Positions 34,807-44,146 of a stretch of 64,000 nucleotides of DNA are shown in pieces. Source of the DNA: CAYTGM01 sp964437365 (lineage in GTDB: Bacteria; Sumerlaeota; Sumerlaeia; SLMS01); assembly GCA_964437365.1 (NCBI GenBank), contig CAYTGM010000008.1, forward strand, positions 150,215-214,214. The letters are read 5' to 3'. Under the pieces are notes generated by a model, which saw nothing but the letters and a program-made list of their open reading frames with translations, ran no database searches and was not told the origin of the DNA. Each line of letters opens with the position of its first letter. Positions within the stretch are counted from its first letter, which is position 1. The position numbers and the translations under genes were made by a program.

Positions 34807-35637
34807 TTATTCTGATTCACCAGAGTCAGCCGGGTCAAAAATAATGACATCTCCGATTTCCAGCTTCAATTGATTAGAGGCGTTTCCCATCGAGACTGCC
34901 ACTTCAAGTCTACCCGCAGAGTTGAAATAAACAAGTGGGCTTCCTTTTTGAACGTCACTGAATGTCCGTTTCAGTGTTCCCAAGGGAAGTGACCCAGATT
35001 GAAAGCGGCCTCTCTTGAGGTCCATATTCTTCGGCAGGTCTTTCTTTTTGAGGTTTGTCACGAGGTTACCAAACCGATCCACGTGAATGATCGTGAGCTC
35101 CATACGGTTTCCATCTATCACTTCAAGCAGTGGAGGGCTGAGTCTGACCGGGTCCGTGATGTCAGTCCCAAAATCTGAAAAGGCGAGCTTCCCGCAAGCG
35201 AGAGCCGCTGCTGCAGGAGCAAATACGTCGCGTCCGTGGAAGGTCGTAGACTTACGATAATCGATCGGGTCTCTGTCTGGAATTTCACGCAGCTCTGTCC
35301 CTTCAAGGTTAAAGAGAGGGTTGAGGATGCCGTTATCCGGTGCGATGAAATACTGCAGTCCGCGTTTCAAACAAAGGGGTCGTCTTTCTGAACCCACTCC
35401 AGGGTCAACTACCGCAATCGTGATCGATGCATCAGGCAGCCAGTGCAAACTGTCCTCAAGGTATATAGATCCTGATACGATGTCCTGGGGGAAGACCTCG
35501 TGAGTCAGATCTATAAAAGGACCAGTCGCGCCTGTTTTCAACATGACGGCCTTCATGATTCCAACAAAGGGGTCTTGAGTACCGAAGTCAGTCAGAAGAA
35601 AAATCGGAGGTTGATTCTCCGAGACTGGGGGACACAT
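34807..35637 (-). CDS. S-adenosyl-L-methionine hydrolase (adenosine-forming), DUF62 family
   Basis: The 276-residue product opens with 'IFLLTDFGTQDPFVGIMKAVM' and has 'VVDPGVGSERRPL', 'FIAPDNGILNPL', 'TFHGRDVFAPAAAAL' and 'HVDRFGNLVTNL'. These are the conserved segments of the SAM hydroxide adenosyltransferase/fluorinase fold, including the Asp-Arg-His triad used to activate water. Members cleave SAM to adenosine and methionine. AGGAGA stands eight bases before the ATG. The deacetylase gene is 18 bases upstream and ribF 29 bases downstream, so these three genes probably form an operon. Confidence 0.88.
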   Translation of the reverse strand: MCPPVSENQPPIFLLTDFGTQDPFVGIMKAVMLKTGATGPFIDLTHEVFPQDIVSGSIYLEDSLHWLPDASITIAVVDPGVGSERRPLCLKRGLQYFIAPDNGILNPLFNLEGTELREIPDRDPIDYRKSTTFHGRDVFAPAAAALACGKLAFSDFGTDITDPVRLSPPLLEVIDGNRMELTIIHVDRFGNLVTNLKKKDLPKNMDLKRGRFQSGSLPLGTLKRTFSDVQKGSPLVYFNSAGRLEVAVSMGNASNQLKLEIGDVIIFDPADSGESE

Positions 35638-35655
35638 GAAGAGATCTCCTGTTAA

Positions 35656-36585
35656 TCAATCTAAAGCATAGTCAGCAGCGTTTGCATGCCGGGTCAACCG
35701 AAGGCAGGCATCAACCGTTTGAAGATGAAGGTCGATCGTATCCTCCAGGTTCTTCGCGTAGCCTCCTGAGACGACCGTCAGGAATGGGATCTGGTGTTGG
35801 AGCATTGTCTGCAGGACAAGTTCGTCTCGAAGTTGCATCTCTTCCTTCGTCAAACCAAGCCTTCCGAGTTGATCATCTTGAAAAGTATCGGCTCCAGCTG
35901 CGTAAATGACAAGATCAGGTTGATGGTTAACAGCTGCTTCTATCGCCTCTTCGAGAGCTCGCCTATACGTGTGAAATCCCGGGTTTGCTGGGAGCCCAAT
36001 ATCGAGATCACTCTTCTCTTTTGTTCGTGGATACTGGTCTTCTTCGTGAATAGAAATTGTCAAAGTTGATGAGTCGTCTTTGAATATATTTGCCGTGCCA
36101 TTTCCTTGATGGACATCCACATCAATTACGGCTGATTTGTTGATTTCACCAGATCCCTTGAGCACTCTCAGTGCGACAGCGATATCATTGATATAGCAAA
36201 AGCCTTCGGCATGGTCCGCAAAACCGTGATGATATCCACCTCCAAAGTGGCAGGCAGCTTTCCTGGCTAAGGCCTGTCTTGACCCTGTTATCGTTCCCCC
36301 GGCTGTATAGATCATCCCCTCAATGATCGAGCGTGTGATAGGAAGCTCACTCCTCCTTGTTCTTTCTGTATGTTTATAGTTCTCCAGATCAGTAACATAT
36401 TCCGGTGTCAGCACTGAGAGAAGTTCTTCTCTCGTCGCTCTTGGAGATTCAATAATCTCTTCCTCTCGAACTCCCAGTCTTTCAACGGCAGCTTCTTTCA
36501 GGAGACGGAATTTCTGTGTGGGAAAGACATGTTTCCCAATATCTACTTCGTAGTGAGGGCTCCAGACGAATGCGGGACGGATCAT
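35656..36585 (-). CDS. Histone deacetylase/AcuC-family zinc deacetylase
   Basis: The 309-residue protein has the class II/IV-type arginase-deacetylase fold. 'CHFGGGYHHGFADHAEGFCYINDIAVAL' carries the catalytic His pair, 'SAVIDVDVHQGNGTANIF' two zinc ligands (Asp and His), and 'DLVIYAAGADTFQDDQLGRLGLT' the third zinc ligand, Asp. Bacterial members deacetylate small amides, polyamines or protein lysines; the natural substrate is not evident. The gene is first of a probable operon with the SAM hydrolase and ribF. Confidence 0.88.
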   Translation of the reverse strand: MIRPAFVWSPHYEVDIGKHVFPTQKFRLLKEAAVERLGVREEEIIESPRATREELLSVLTPEYVTDLENYKHTERTRRSELPITRSIIEGMIYTAGGTITGSRQALARKAACHFGGGYHHGFADHAEGFCYINDIAVALRVLKGSGEINKSAVIDVDVHQGNGTANIFKDDSSTLTISIHEEDQYPRTKEKSDLDIGLPANPGFHTYRRALEEAIEAAVNHQPDLVIYAAGADTFQDDQLGRLGLTKEEMQLRDELVLQTMLQHQIPFLTVVSGGYAKNLEDTIDLHLQTVDACLRLTRHANAADYALD

Positions 36586-36614
36586 CAGTCCTGGTTTTTC
36601 AACTTTCTAAAAGT

Positions 36615-36638
36615 TTAGAGCCCTGTGAAGGGCTCTAA
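36615..36638 (-). terminator. Possible terminator after the M14 peptidase gene
   Basis: TTAGAGCCC and GGGCTCTAA form a perfect 9-bp stem with a 6-base loop, 37 bases after the peptidase stop. The downstream tract on the minus strand is ACTTTTAG, only weakly T-rich. Confidence 0.5.
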
Positions 36639-36674
36639 CGTGGAAAGGCAGTAATTGTACCTGACTTGATTAAC

Positions 36675-38006
36675 CTAGAAGATCATAAAGGCTTCAGGTA
36701 AGGAGGAAGAGGTGAGGTCAATTTCAAAGTAGTCGGCGAGGGCCAGCCCCATTTCCATCCCCACCTGCACGTAATCTTCCCTTGTGCTGGAAGAGTTGGC
36801 GCTGTTGCTCGGAGGAAGATCATAGGTTCCCTCAAAGGTAATCGCCATGACAGGCTCCCACGCCCCTGATGGATGAACTGTATAGCGGTCGTGCATCATA
36901 CTCTCCACATAGGGGCGGCTGGAACCGAGTGTGCTCGAACGGCTGTTCCCATCATTAACAAATACACTGCGGTTTTTAAAGGCATTCACCCATTTATTCT
37001 CCAGCGCGTTGACCTCCGGAATAACACCTGTACCGTTGATGTTATAGTTACCAACATGCACAAAGTGGTACGGGGCCTCATAGCCATGGGTAGAGTGAAG
37101 GTTAAGCAATACTTTTATCGGAGATATACCAGGTGAGGTCGAGGTACCCATGAACTCTTCAATCTTCGTTCGCAATGCTAACACGGCCGGTGTTGTATTA
37201 TTGTAAGGTGAGCCCCATTGAACCTCCAGGTTTACTCCAGAAGCATTTGTTCTGTAATTTCCTACCTGAACTCCATCCGGGTTTGCCATGATAACGATGT
37301 TAATGATGACCCTTTCGAGAAAGAGGTTACTCTCGTAAGTGTCTGAAGTCAGCCAGTTGATCAGGCCTTCGGAATTAAAATAAGCTGTGTTCTCACTTGG
37401 GTGAACAGCGGAGTGAATCCACACTCTTTCCTTGTCCTGTTCAGGAATTGCCGTATTTGTGATGGTATACATATAGATTGGATTGGTCAGCCCTGAGGTT
37501 CCAATTTGAGTTTCCGTCACCATCGGGTGCAGCTTGATCTGGTTTCGATAAGCTTCGAAGTGCGTAAAAGTATAGGGGAAATACTTTGCAACTCTTATCG
37601 ACGTCACTCCGGGCGGAGTTGTCAGCGTGAAGAAATGCGTTGTTCCAGATCGAAAGTAATTCGCGGAAGCAGGAACACGCTCGTAGGTGTCTCCACCATC
37701 AATGCTCCAGACAGGACGAATAGGTTCGCTCACACCCGTATTCGATACTTCAAAATTGAGCGTCTCGCCGCCAGAGTCAATATTCCTGACTTCAAGGTGC
37801 CACCACTTGAAGCCATAAAGTGGGCCGGTATTCTCATCGTCAGCAACGATGTCGAGGTCCCAGTCACTGCCACTCGTGACACTACTGAATGCAGCATCAA
37901 ACCGCATTTGTTCCCCCGGTATCTGGTGCAGTGTAGGTTGTGAAAAGGCAGGTTTGCCAACTGCTGAAACCAGCAGGGTACAGAATAAAACAAAGATGAG
38001 TCGCAT
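36675..38006 (-). CDS. Secreted M14 metallocarboxypeptidase of the CCP-like type
   Basis: The 443-residue product has a signal peptide (MRLIFVLFCTLLVSAVGKPAFS). An N-terminal beta domain (residues ~30-150, with FKWWHLEVRN and KYFPYTFTHFEAY) resembles the N-domain of cytosolic carboxypeptidases. The catalytic M14 domain has zinc ligands His202 and Glu205 (HPSE) and His304 (NLHSTHG), and the general base Glu392 (ITFEGTY). 'IIMANPDGVQVGNYR' is also conserved. The substrate-binding Arg normally found in 'NLNRxW' is absent (GVNLEVQW, residues 257-264), so specificity may be altered. The C-terminus is SSLPEAFMIF, similar to other secreted proteins here. Confidence 0.8.
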   Translation of the reverse strand: MRLIFVLFCTLLVSAVGKPAFSQPTLHQIPGEQMRFDAAFSSVTSGSDWDLDIVADDENTGPLYGFKWWHLEVRNIDSGGETLNFEVSNTGVSEPIRPVWSIDGGDTYERVPASANYFRSGTTHFFTLTTPPGVTSIRVAKYFPYTFTHFEAYRNQIKLHPMVTETQIGTSGLTNPIYMYTITNTAIPEQDKERVWIHSAVHPSENTAYFNSEGLINWLTSDTYESNLFLERVIINIVIMANPDGVQVGNYRTNASGVNLEVQWGSPYNNTTPAVLALRTKIEEFMGTSTSPGISPIKVLLNLHSTHGYEAPYHFVHVGNYNINGTGVIPEVNALENKWVNAFKNRSVFVNDGNSRSSTLGSSRPYVESMMHDRYTVHPSGAWEPVMAITFEGTYDLPPSNSANSSSTREDYVQVGMEMGLALADYFEIDLTSSSLPEAFMIF

Positions 38007-38157
38007 TTGACTCCTCCCTTCAAAATGAATGGTCTCTCTCTAAGCTCCGTATTGCTGGACTCACCAGCAAATGCAGGAAAAAGTTCCTCGCGCCCCCTTT
38101 GGTTGGCAAGCATGAATATTTCCGAAATCTTCAATTCAGGAAACGGTATCAAGTTTT

Positions 38158-38910
38158 ATGAAGACAGTCTGCGTGATTCCAGCAAGATATGGAAGTGAAA
38201 GATTACCCGGCAAACCGCTCCGCATGATCGGCGATAAATCTCTCATTCAATGGACGATTCTGGCAGCTCGGAAATTCCAGGTCACCGATGATGTGATTGT
38301 GGCTACAGATCATAAAGAGATCCTGCGAGCTGCAGAAAGCGTCGGTTGCAAAGCCGTGATGACTGATCCTGAGTGCCCATCAGGAACAGATAGAATTCAG
38401 CAGGCTCTCCGGGGAATCGAAGCAGACATCGTTATCAACCTTCAGGGTGATGAGCCACTCATGAGCGCTGAAACTGTCGAGAAAGCTCATGCTGCACTTC
38501 TCTCCCGGGAGGCAGACGCTGCCACAGCCTGTGTCCCTGTCTACAATGAAGAACAATTCAGTAACCCTAATATCGTGAAGGTTGTCTGCGACTATCATGA
38601 TATGGCGCTCTACTTCAGTCGCTCTCCAATACCTTCTCTCGCGAGGCGTTCAGCTGTGAACAGTGAGAAAGACTATCTTTGGGGGTACAAACACCTTGGT
38701 TTGTATATCTACAAGCGAGAGGCCCTGGAGCGATTTGTGACACTTCCCATGTCAAATCTGGAGTCACTCGAGAAACTTGAACAGCTGCGCATGCTTGAGA
38801 ACGGAATGAAGCTTGTCTGTGTAAAAACACCTCACGATAGTATTGGAGTTGATGTCGAGGCAGACATCGGGCATGTCCAGCCTCTGCTGGAAGAACGTAT
38901 CGGCGATTAG
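38158..38910 (+). CDS. kdsB: 3-deoxy-manno-octulosonate cytidylyltransferase
   Basis: The 250-residue enzyme shows the KdsB signature 'VIPARYGSERLPGKPL' at the N-terminus, 'VIVATDHKEI', 'MTDPECPSGTDRIQQAL', 'VINLQGDEPLM' and 'DSIGVDVEADIGHVQ'. It couples CTP to Kdo to give CMP-Kdo for lipid A core assembly, so the organism makes LPS. The GT2 gene starts 28 bases downstream on the same strand, and the two may be co-transcribed. Confidence is high from motifs and length. Confidence 0.95.
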   Translation: MKTVCVIPARYGSERLPGKPLRMIGDKSLIQWTILAARKFQVTDDVIVATDHKEILRAAESVGCKAVMTDPECPSGTDRIQQALRGIEADIVINLQGDEPLMSAETVEKAHAALLSREADAATACVPVYNEEQFSNPNIVKVVCDYHDMALYFSRSPIPSLARRSAVNSEKDYLWGYKHLGLYIYKREALERFVTLPMSNLESLEKLEQLRMLENGMKLVCVKTPHDSIGVDVEADIGHVQPLLEERIGD

Positions 38911-38937
38911 TTCTGGAAAGACAAGTAGACGAATAAC

Positions 38938-40419
38938 GTGTTCTCTCATCTTGCATCGTCTGAAGTCATTTTGCTTTTCGCTTATTACTTCACTCTCTCG
39001 TTACTGTCTTGCCTGGGACTGCACAGAATCTGGTTGCTTGTTTTAGGAAAAAGCAAGCCAGCCAGCCCGGCAAAAAGGGAAGGAGTTTATCCTGATGTTC
39101 TGATTCAGCTTCCTGTCTATAATGAGCCCGAGGTTATTGAACGACTCATAGAGTCATCCCTGAAAATCAGGTATCCTCGCGAAAATCTTGAAATTCAAAT
39201 CCTCGACGATTCCACTGACAACCAGACTTCTAAACTTGTAGAAAAATTTCTGAAGAAACTATCCAAGAAGAAGGAGCAACTTCCCCGTATCAGTCACCTC
39301 AAACGAGCCGACCGAGTCGGCTTTAAAGCAGGGGCACTTGAAGAAGGTATGAAGAAAAGTGCTGCTCAACTTATCGTTATTTTTGATGCGGATTTTATTC
39401 CTTCCCCTGAGTTTCTCAACGCCATACTTCCTTCTCTTCTGGATGATACAAGAGTCGGATTTGTACAATCAAGATGGGGTTTTCTCAATGAATCTTCGTC
39501 CTTTTTGACAACAGGTCAGGCAACGCTCTTAAACGGACACTTCTGCTGTGAGCATCATGGACGCTCTTGCGCTGATCTTATCTTCAATTTCAATGGGACC
39601 GCCGGGGTCTGGAAACGAGAGGCGATTGAATCAGCGGGTGGTTGGAAGCATGATACCCTCACCGAAGACTTTGATCTCAGCTTCAGAGCGTATATGCAGG
39701 GGTGGAAAGGAGTCTTCAGGTACGATCTTGTTTCACCCTCAGAATTACCCGAAGATTACTCTGCTCTCTTGTCCCAGCAGCAAAGGTGGAGTCGCGGTAG
39801 TATTCAGACCCTCAAAAAGACGTGGCTTAGACTCTGGGGTTCTTCTCTCTCGCTCGATCAGAAGATCGACGGAACAATAACTCTTGTGCAGGGCCTTGCC
39901 TGGCCACTTATCATTTTTCTTATACTCATGACACCGCCCGTATTCTATATACGACAGCATGAAGGCCTCTGGGATTTACTGTATATTGATCTGATATATC
40001 TTATCCCTGCCACCATCTGTTTCTTTCTTTATTATTTCGTTGCAGGAAGAAGAGCGGGAAGGTCGGTCATCAAATCATCAAGTGACAGTCTGGCGGCGAT
40101 GGTACTGGGTCTTGCACTCTCCTGGAATAACACTCTTGCGGTTGTAAAGGGCCTGTTCCCAGGTACAGGAATCTTTGTGAGAACTCCGAAAACGGGTAAC
40201 ACGCAAACGATAAAGAAGGTGTCAAAGAACCAGAGGTTCAGGTTTCCTCTTGAGGGAATTGTATTTCCATCACTGACAGCAGTTTATCTTCTATGGGCCA
40301 TAAAGGGAACTGTTGACTACCATGTATATCTTGCACTTCCGTTTCTGGCCCTCTTTCTTGTTGGGATGATCCTCTCTGTTTACTGGTCACTGAAGTCGAT
40401 AGCGTTTCATAACCAGTGA
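38938..40419 (+). CDS. Membrane family 2 glycosyltransferase, cellulose synthase/CslA-like
   Basis: The 493-residue protein starts at GTG 38938. An N-terminal membrane helix precedes a processive GT2 catalytic domain: 'VLIQLPVYNEPEVIERLIES', 'LEIQILDDSTDNQT', the DAD motif in 'IVIFDADFIPSPEF', 'TLTEDFDLSFRA' (TED) and 'QQQRWSRG' (the Q(Q/R)xRW motif of processive enzymes). Three or four C-terminal membrane segments follow. Such enzymes polymerise beta-linked glucan or mannan, or glucosylate lipids, at the inner membrane. The 3' end overlaps the convergent copA gene by 33 bases. Confidence 0.85.
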   Translation: MFSHLASSEVILLFAYYFTLSLLSCLGLHRIWLLVLGKSKPASPAKREGVYPDVLIQLPVYNEPEVIERLIESSLKIRYPRENLEIQILDDSTDNQTSKLVEKFLKKLSKKKEQLPRISHLKRADRVGFKAGALEEGMKKSAAQLIVIFDADFIPSPEFLNAILPSLLDDTRVGFVQSRWGFLNESSSFLTTGQATLLNGHFCCEHHGRSCADLIFNFNGTAGVWKREAIESAGGWKHDTLTEDFDLSFRAYMQGWKGVFRYDLVSPSELPEDYSALLSQQQRWSRGSIQTLKKTWLRLWGSSLSLDQKIDGTITLVQGLAWPLIIFLILMTPPVFYIRQHEGLWDLLYIDLIYLIPATICFFLYYFVAGRRAGRSVIKSSSDSLAAMVLGLALSWNNTLAVVKGLFPGTGIFVRTPKTGNTQTIKKVSKNQRFRFPLEGIVFPSLTAVYLLWAIKGTVDYHVYLALPFLALFLVGMILSVYWSLKSIAFHNQ

Positions 40420-42939
40420 ATTGGTAATAACGGAAACACTGCTGAGAGCCATAGCGCCTGCTGCGAGAGAGGGGGCCAGCAAGCCAAACGCTGCTGCAGG
40501 AATCAGAATCACATTATAAATAAATGCCCAGAATAGATTCTGCCAGATTTTCCTCATGGTTAACTGACTGAGACTGATTGCTTTTCGCACTCCATCCAGA
40601 TCACCTGAAATAAGTGTGATAGCTCCTGTCTCCATGGCAACATCGGTTCCTGTACCGAGCGCGATGCCTACATCCGCCTGAGCAAGCGCAGGAGCGTCAT
40701 TGATTCCATCGCCAACCATGGCTACAACTTTCCCACGGTCCTGAAGCTCACGAATCTTCCCTGACTTCTCTTGAGGTTCCACCTCAGAAAGAATATTCGC
40801 TCTGTCTATACCAAGAGATTTCGCGATAGACTCTGCTGTCTTATGATTGTCTCCTGTCATGAGCCAGACATCGAGATCGAAGTCTCTACGAAGGTTCTGG
40901 ATGACAGACTTACTGTTCTCTTTCAACTCGTCTGAGATAGAAATGATTCCCAGCGCTTTGCTTTTTCCACTCGTTTGAGCGACAATAATCACAGTCTGAC
41001 CTTCTGACTCCCATTCACTAATTCTTTCTTCGTAATCGGTGAAATCGATATCATACTCATTAACCATCTTCTTCCCACCGATGATTAATTCCCTCTTTCC
41101 GACTTTTCCCGTGATCCCTTTGCCTGTCAGGGCCTCAAAATCTTTGCATTTTTTGAGTTTCAAATCTTTCGCCTTTGCCGATTGAACGATGGCACTCGCC
41201 AGCGGATGCTCGCTTTGACTTTCTACGGCTGCTGTAAGGGCGAGGATTTCATTTTCACCGAGTTTATTTTCCTTCGTATATATATTCGTTACACGAGGTT
41301 TCCCTTCAGTTAGAGTTCCAGTTTTATCGAATACGATGGTTGAAAGTTTTTTGCTTTGCTCCAGTGACTGAACTTCCCGGATCAGGATTCCATGACTGGC
41401 ACCCAGACCTGTTCCGACCATGATAGCCGTCGGTGTGGCCAGGCCGAGCGCACAGGGGCACGCGATAATTAACACAGCAACAGCTGCATAGACGGCACCG
41501 GAAAGGCTCGCCGTGAATATCAGCCATGCAAGAAAAGTGATGATCGATATGACGATAACCGAAGGGACAAAATAGGAAGAAATCTTATCAGCAAGTCGTT
41601 GTATATTTGCTTTTCCTTCCTGGGCTTTCTCGACCTCACGAATAATCCGTGAAAGAAATGAATTCTGTCCCACACCGGTGACGTTGATTACCAATGATCC
41701 CTGCTTGTTAATTGTACCACCAACCACGCGGTCATTCTCCCCTTTTTTCACGGGAAAAGATTCGCCCGTTATCATCGACTCGTCAACATGGCTCTTACCC
41801 TCAATTATGATTCCGTCAGCAGGTATTTTTTCTCCTGGCTTAACCAGAACACGATATCCCTCTTTAAGTTTGTTCGCGGAGATAAAATGTTCCTTCCCAT
41901 CCGATATTATCCTGGCCTTCCGTGCACCAAGCTCCATCAACGATTGAAGAGCTTCCCCTGCCTTCATTTTTGCGCGTGCTTCCATCCACTTTCCGACAGA
42001 GATTAGCGTCAGAATGACAGCAGCACTCTCGAAGTAGACACCGGAGTGTCCACCTGAGGATCCGGAGAAGAGGGTTGAAAGAAAGATGATTGTACTGTAT
42101 AGATAAGCTGCTCCGGCACCCAGCGCGATCAAGGTGTCCATATTGAACCGCATGTGCTGAAGAGACTTCCATGCACTTTGGAAAAATGGAGTTCCTGCTT
42201 TGATCATCACGACAGTGGTTAAGAGAAAGACAAGCAGTCCCGATCCCCAGAAATGAAAGGAGTGTCCAAACCAGTGTTGGCCCATTTCAATGGTGACAAC
42301 AGGAGCCGACAGTAATGCTGCTGTTTCCCAGCGCTCTCTCCACTGGCTCAATTCTTTCTTCTTCGCTCGTTTACGTTTCTGAACATCGTGCTGTTGGTTA
42401 GTCGAGCTCGAAGAGGAGTCTTCAAGCTCGATTGACTTTGCTTCATATCCCGAGCGAGAAAGTGCTTCCCGAATACTTTCCTCCAGAGACGCTGTGTCTA
42501 TATTGCGATTGAGTATCGCAGAGGCCTTTTCTGTCGCAAAATTAACCGAAACTTCATTCGTATAATCAAGCTCAGAGAGAGCTTTCTCTACTGTGGCCAC
42601 ACATGATGCGCACTTCATTCCCCCAACATCGATGCTGATACGCTGGTTTGCGTTCGCTTCTTTGTCTGAATTGTTAGTGGAGCTCTCTTGTGTACCGGGT
42701 TGGTCATCCTCGTCGTCTGAGGATTCCCCTTCCACTGATGTCTCATAGCCCTCTTCGGTAATTGTCTTTGCAACTTGATCAGGCAGGACAGTTCCTTCCA
42801 GCTGCGCGGTGGCACGTGCACTACTGAGATCGACTTTCACATCACTGACCCCTTTGATGCTCTTCATTGCTTTAGTGACGTGGTCGACACATCCCTGACA
42901 TTTCATTCCACTTATTTTGAATTGAGCTTGTGTGGGCAT
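40387..42939 (-). CDS. copA: Copper-translocating P1B-type ATPase with two HMA domains
   Basis: The preferred start is ATG 42939 (AAGGTG upstream), giving 850 residues. Two heavy-metal domains have GMKCQGC (Cys14, Cys17) and GMKCASC (near residue 105), separated by an acidic linker. A His-containing linker and eight membrane helices follow, with 'CPCALGLATP' in the metal channel, 'DKTGTLTEGKPR' with the phosphorylated Asp, 'SEHPLASAIV' and 'GDGINDAPALAQADVGIALGTGTDVA'. The CPC motif and the two HMA domains indicate Cu(I) export to the periplasm. No cueR-type regulator is adjacent. The gene overlaps the convergent GT2 gene at their 3' ends. Confidence 0.93.
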   Translation of the reverse strand: MPTQAQFKISGMKCQGCVDHVTKAMKSIKGVSDVKVDLSSARATAQLEGTVLPDQVAKTITEEGYETSVEGESSDDEDDQPGTQESSTNNSDKEANANQRISIDVGGMKCASCVATVEKALSELDYTNEVSVNFATEKASAILNRNIDTASLEESIREALSRSGYEAKSIELEDSSSSSTNQQHDVQKRKRAKKKELSQWRERWETAALLSAPVVTIEMGQHWFGHSFHFWGSGLLVFLLTTVVMIKAGTPFFQSAWKSLQHMRFNMDTLIALGAGAAYLYSTIIFLSTLFSGSSGGHSGVYFESAAVILTLISVGKWMEARAKMKAGEALQSLMELGARKARIISDGKEHFISANKLKEGYRVLVKPGEKIPADGIIIEGKSHVDESMITGESFPVKKGENDRVVGGTINKQGSLVINVTGVGQNSFLSRIIREVEKAQEGKANIQRLADKISSYFVPSVIVISIITFLAWLIFTASLSGAVYAAVAVLIIACPCALGLATPTAIMVGTGLGASHGILIREVQSLEQSKKLSTIVFDKTGTLTEGKPRVTNIYTKENKLGENEILALTAAVESQSEHPLASAIVQSAKAKDLKLKKCKDFEALTGKGITGKVGKRELIIGGKKMVNEYDIDFTDYEERISEWESEGQTVIIVAQTSGKSKALGIISISDELKENSKSVIQNLRRDFDLDVWLMTGDNHKTAESIAKSLGIDRANILSEVEPQEKSGKIRELQDRGKVVAMVGDGINDAPALAQADVGIALGTGTDVAMETGAITLISGDLDGVRKAISLSQLTMRKIWQNLFWAFIYNVILIPAAAFGLLAPSLAAGAMALSSVSVITNSLVMKRYRLQ

Positions 42940-43025
42940 TGCTTTTTCACCTTCCGACAGATTGGTCATCAGTTATTAACTGAAAGCATAAGGTGCGCCG
43001 GTTTCATCGTTTGAGCCAGAATCAC

Positions 43026-43055
43026 GAAAAAACCCGGCTGACAAGCAGCCGGGTT
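43026..43055 (-). terminator. Rho-independent terminator
   Basis: On the minus strand AACCCGGCTG/CAGCCGGGTT form a 10-bp stem with a 5-base loop followed by TTTTTTC. It ends the transcript of the secreted protein gene at 43106-44146. Confidence 0.92.
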
Positions 43056-43105
43056 CGATCTTTATGGAGAATATGGAGCTCTCTCCAATAAACCCTGAGG
43101 AGGGC

Positions 43106-44146
43106 TTAATCCATCATCGACCAGTCTTTAATTGCCGTTGTCTGGTTTTCAAAGACGTAGATTGAACCGCCGTTTGATGAGGATGAAACGTAGAGATATG
43201 GATCAACATAAACTGCATCAATCACGTTGTTAATTGGGAAAGGCTGACCTCCGCCGACGCCGTCGAGGGTTGTTCCGTCGATCGTCTGGGCGAGTGAGAA
43301 GGATGTGCCACCAGCTGTGACATTGTAAACGCGAACGGCTGGCGTTCCCAGGCCATTTGCACAGTCAAAGAAAAGGTCTGTGCCATCGTCAAATGAGCCA
43401 TGGCTTGTTGCTGTTCCGAAGGCTGAATTGATTGCTCCGTCGCCGATCAGTGTAGAAGCGTTCCATGTATAGCCACCGGCCGCTTCTGAACCACCACTGT
43501 AATAGCCTGCAATTTTTACTGCTTCGTTGTTACCATTCTTCGTCTGGTAGATAATTCCGTCCGTCGCGTTGTAATGCACTTCGCGAGAGTAAATGGAGCC
43601 GCCAGTAGAGTTTGAGTATCCTGCTGTGGAGAAGTCAGCTGTTGCATAGTAATTGATACCACCGAACTGGTTCAGTGCCAGGGTGTCGTCGCCAAGAAGA
43701 GCTATACCACCGGCACGAACATTTGCAGCGTCTGCATTCGTCGTAAATGTGGCGTCTTCTGTTCCTGAAGAATTAAACTTACGGATAAGTCCCTGAGGTG
43801 TGCCACCACCGTTATCACCTGCGGCATAAACGTTGCCCGCAGAGTCAACGGCTGTGCCCTGAATCCCGCGAGAGGCAACGAAGCCGCTCACACTTGCGAA
43901 TACCGTATCCTGTTCGGAAGCAGGGAAAGACCCAGAAGTATCCGTTGTAGTTACGGGATCAGCAATCTTATAGACATCTCCAGATGTGAATCCCCCATAA
44001 TAAAGTGCGCCTGAACTGTCTGCAGACAGGCCGAGTCCATCTCCAGGTGTGATGTTCATAATTCCATGGTAAACGAATGTCTGAGCAGATGAAATACCAG
44101 CTGCTGCAACAAACGCTGCGGTTAGTGTAAGAATACTTTTCTTCAT
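43106..44146 (-). CDS. Secreted repeat-rich protein, possibly a beta propeller
   Basis: ATG 44146 is chosen because GGAGAGA lies nine bases upstream and it opens a signal peptide (MKKSILTLTAAFVAAAGISSAQ). The 346-residue protein has recurring 'DSSGALYYGGF', 'DSAGNVYAAGDNGGG' and 'FDDGTDLFFDCANG' segments that look like blades of an NHL or SMP-30-type propeller, but no family is certain. The C-terminus is TTAIKDWSMMD, which shares the aromatic ending of other secreted proteins here. It has its own terminator and is probably monocistronic. Confidence 0.6.
   Translation of the reverse strand: MKKSILTLTAAFVAAAGISSAQTFVYHGIMNITPGDGLGLSADSSGALYYGGFTSGDVYKIADPVTTTDTSGSFPASEQDTVFASVSGFVASRGIQGTAVDSAGNVYAAGDNGGGTPQGLIRKFNSSGTEDATFTTNADAANVRAGGIALLGDDTLALNQFGGINYYATADFSTAGYSNSTGGSIYSREVHYNATDGIIYQTKNGNNEAVKIAGYYSGGSEAAGGYTWNASTLIGDGAINSAFGTATSHGSFDDGTDLFFDCANGLGTPAVRVYNVTAGGTSFSLAQTIDGTTLDGVGGGQPFPINNVIDAVYVDPYLYVSSSSNGGSIYVFENQTTAIKDWSMMD

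Noticed and set aside
36615..36638. Strong terminator after the M14 peptidase
   Set aside because: The stem is perfect, but the following tract is not T-rich, so it is listed only as a possible terminator.
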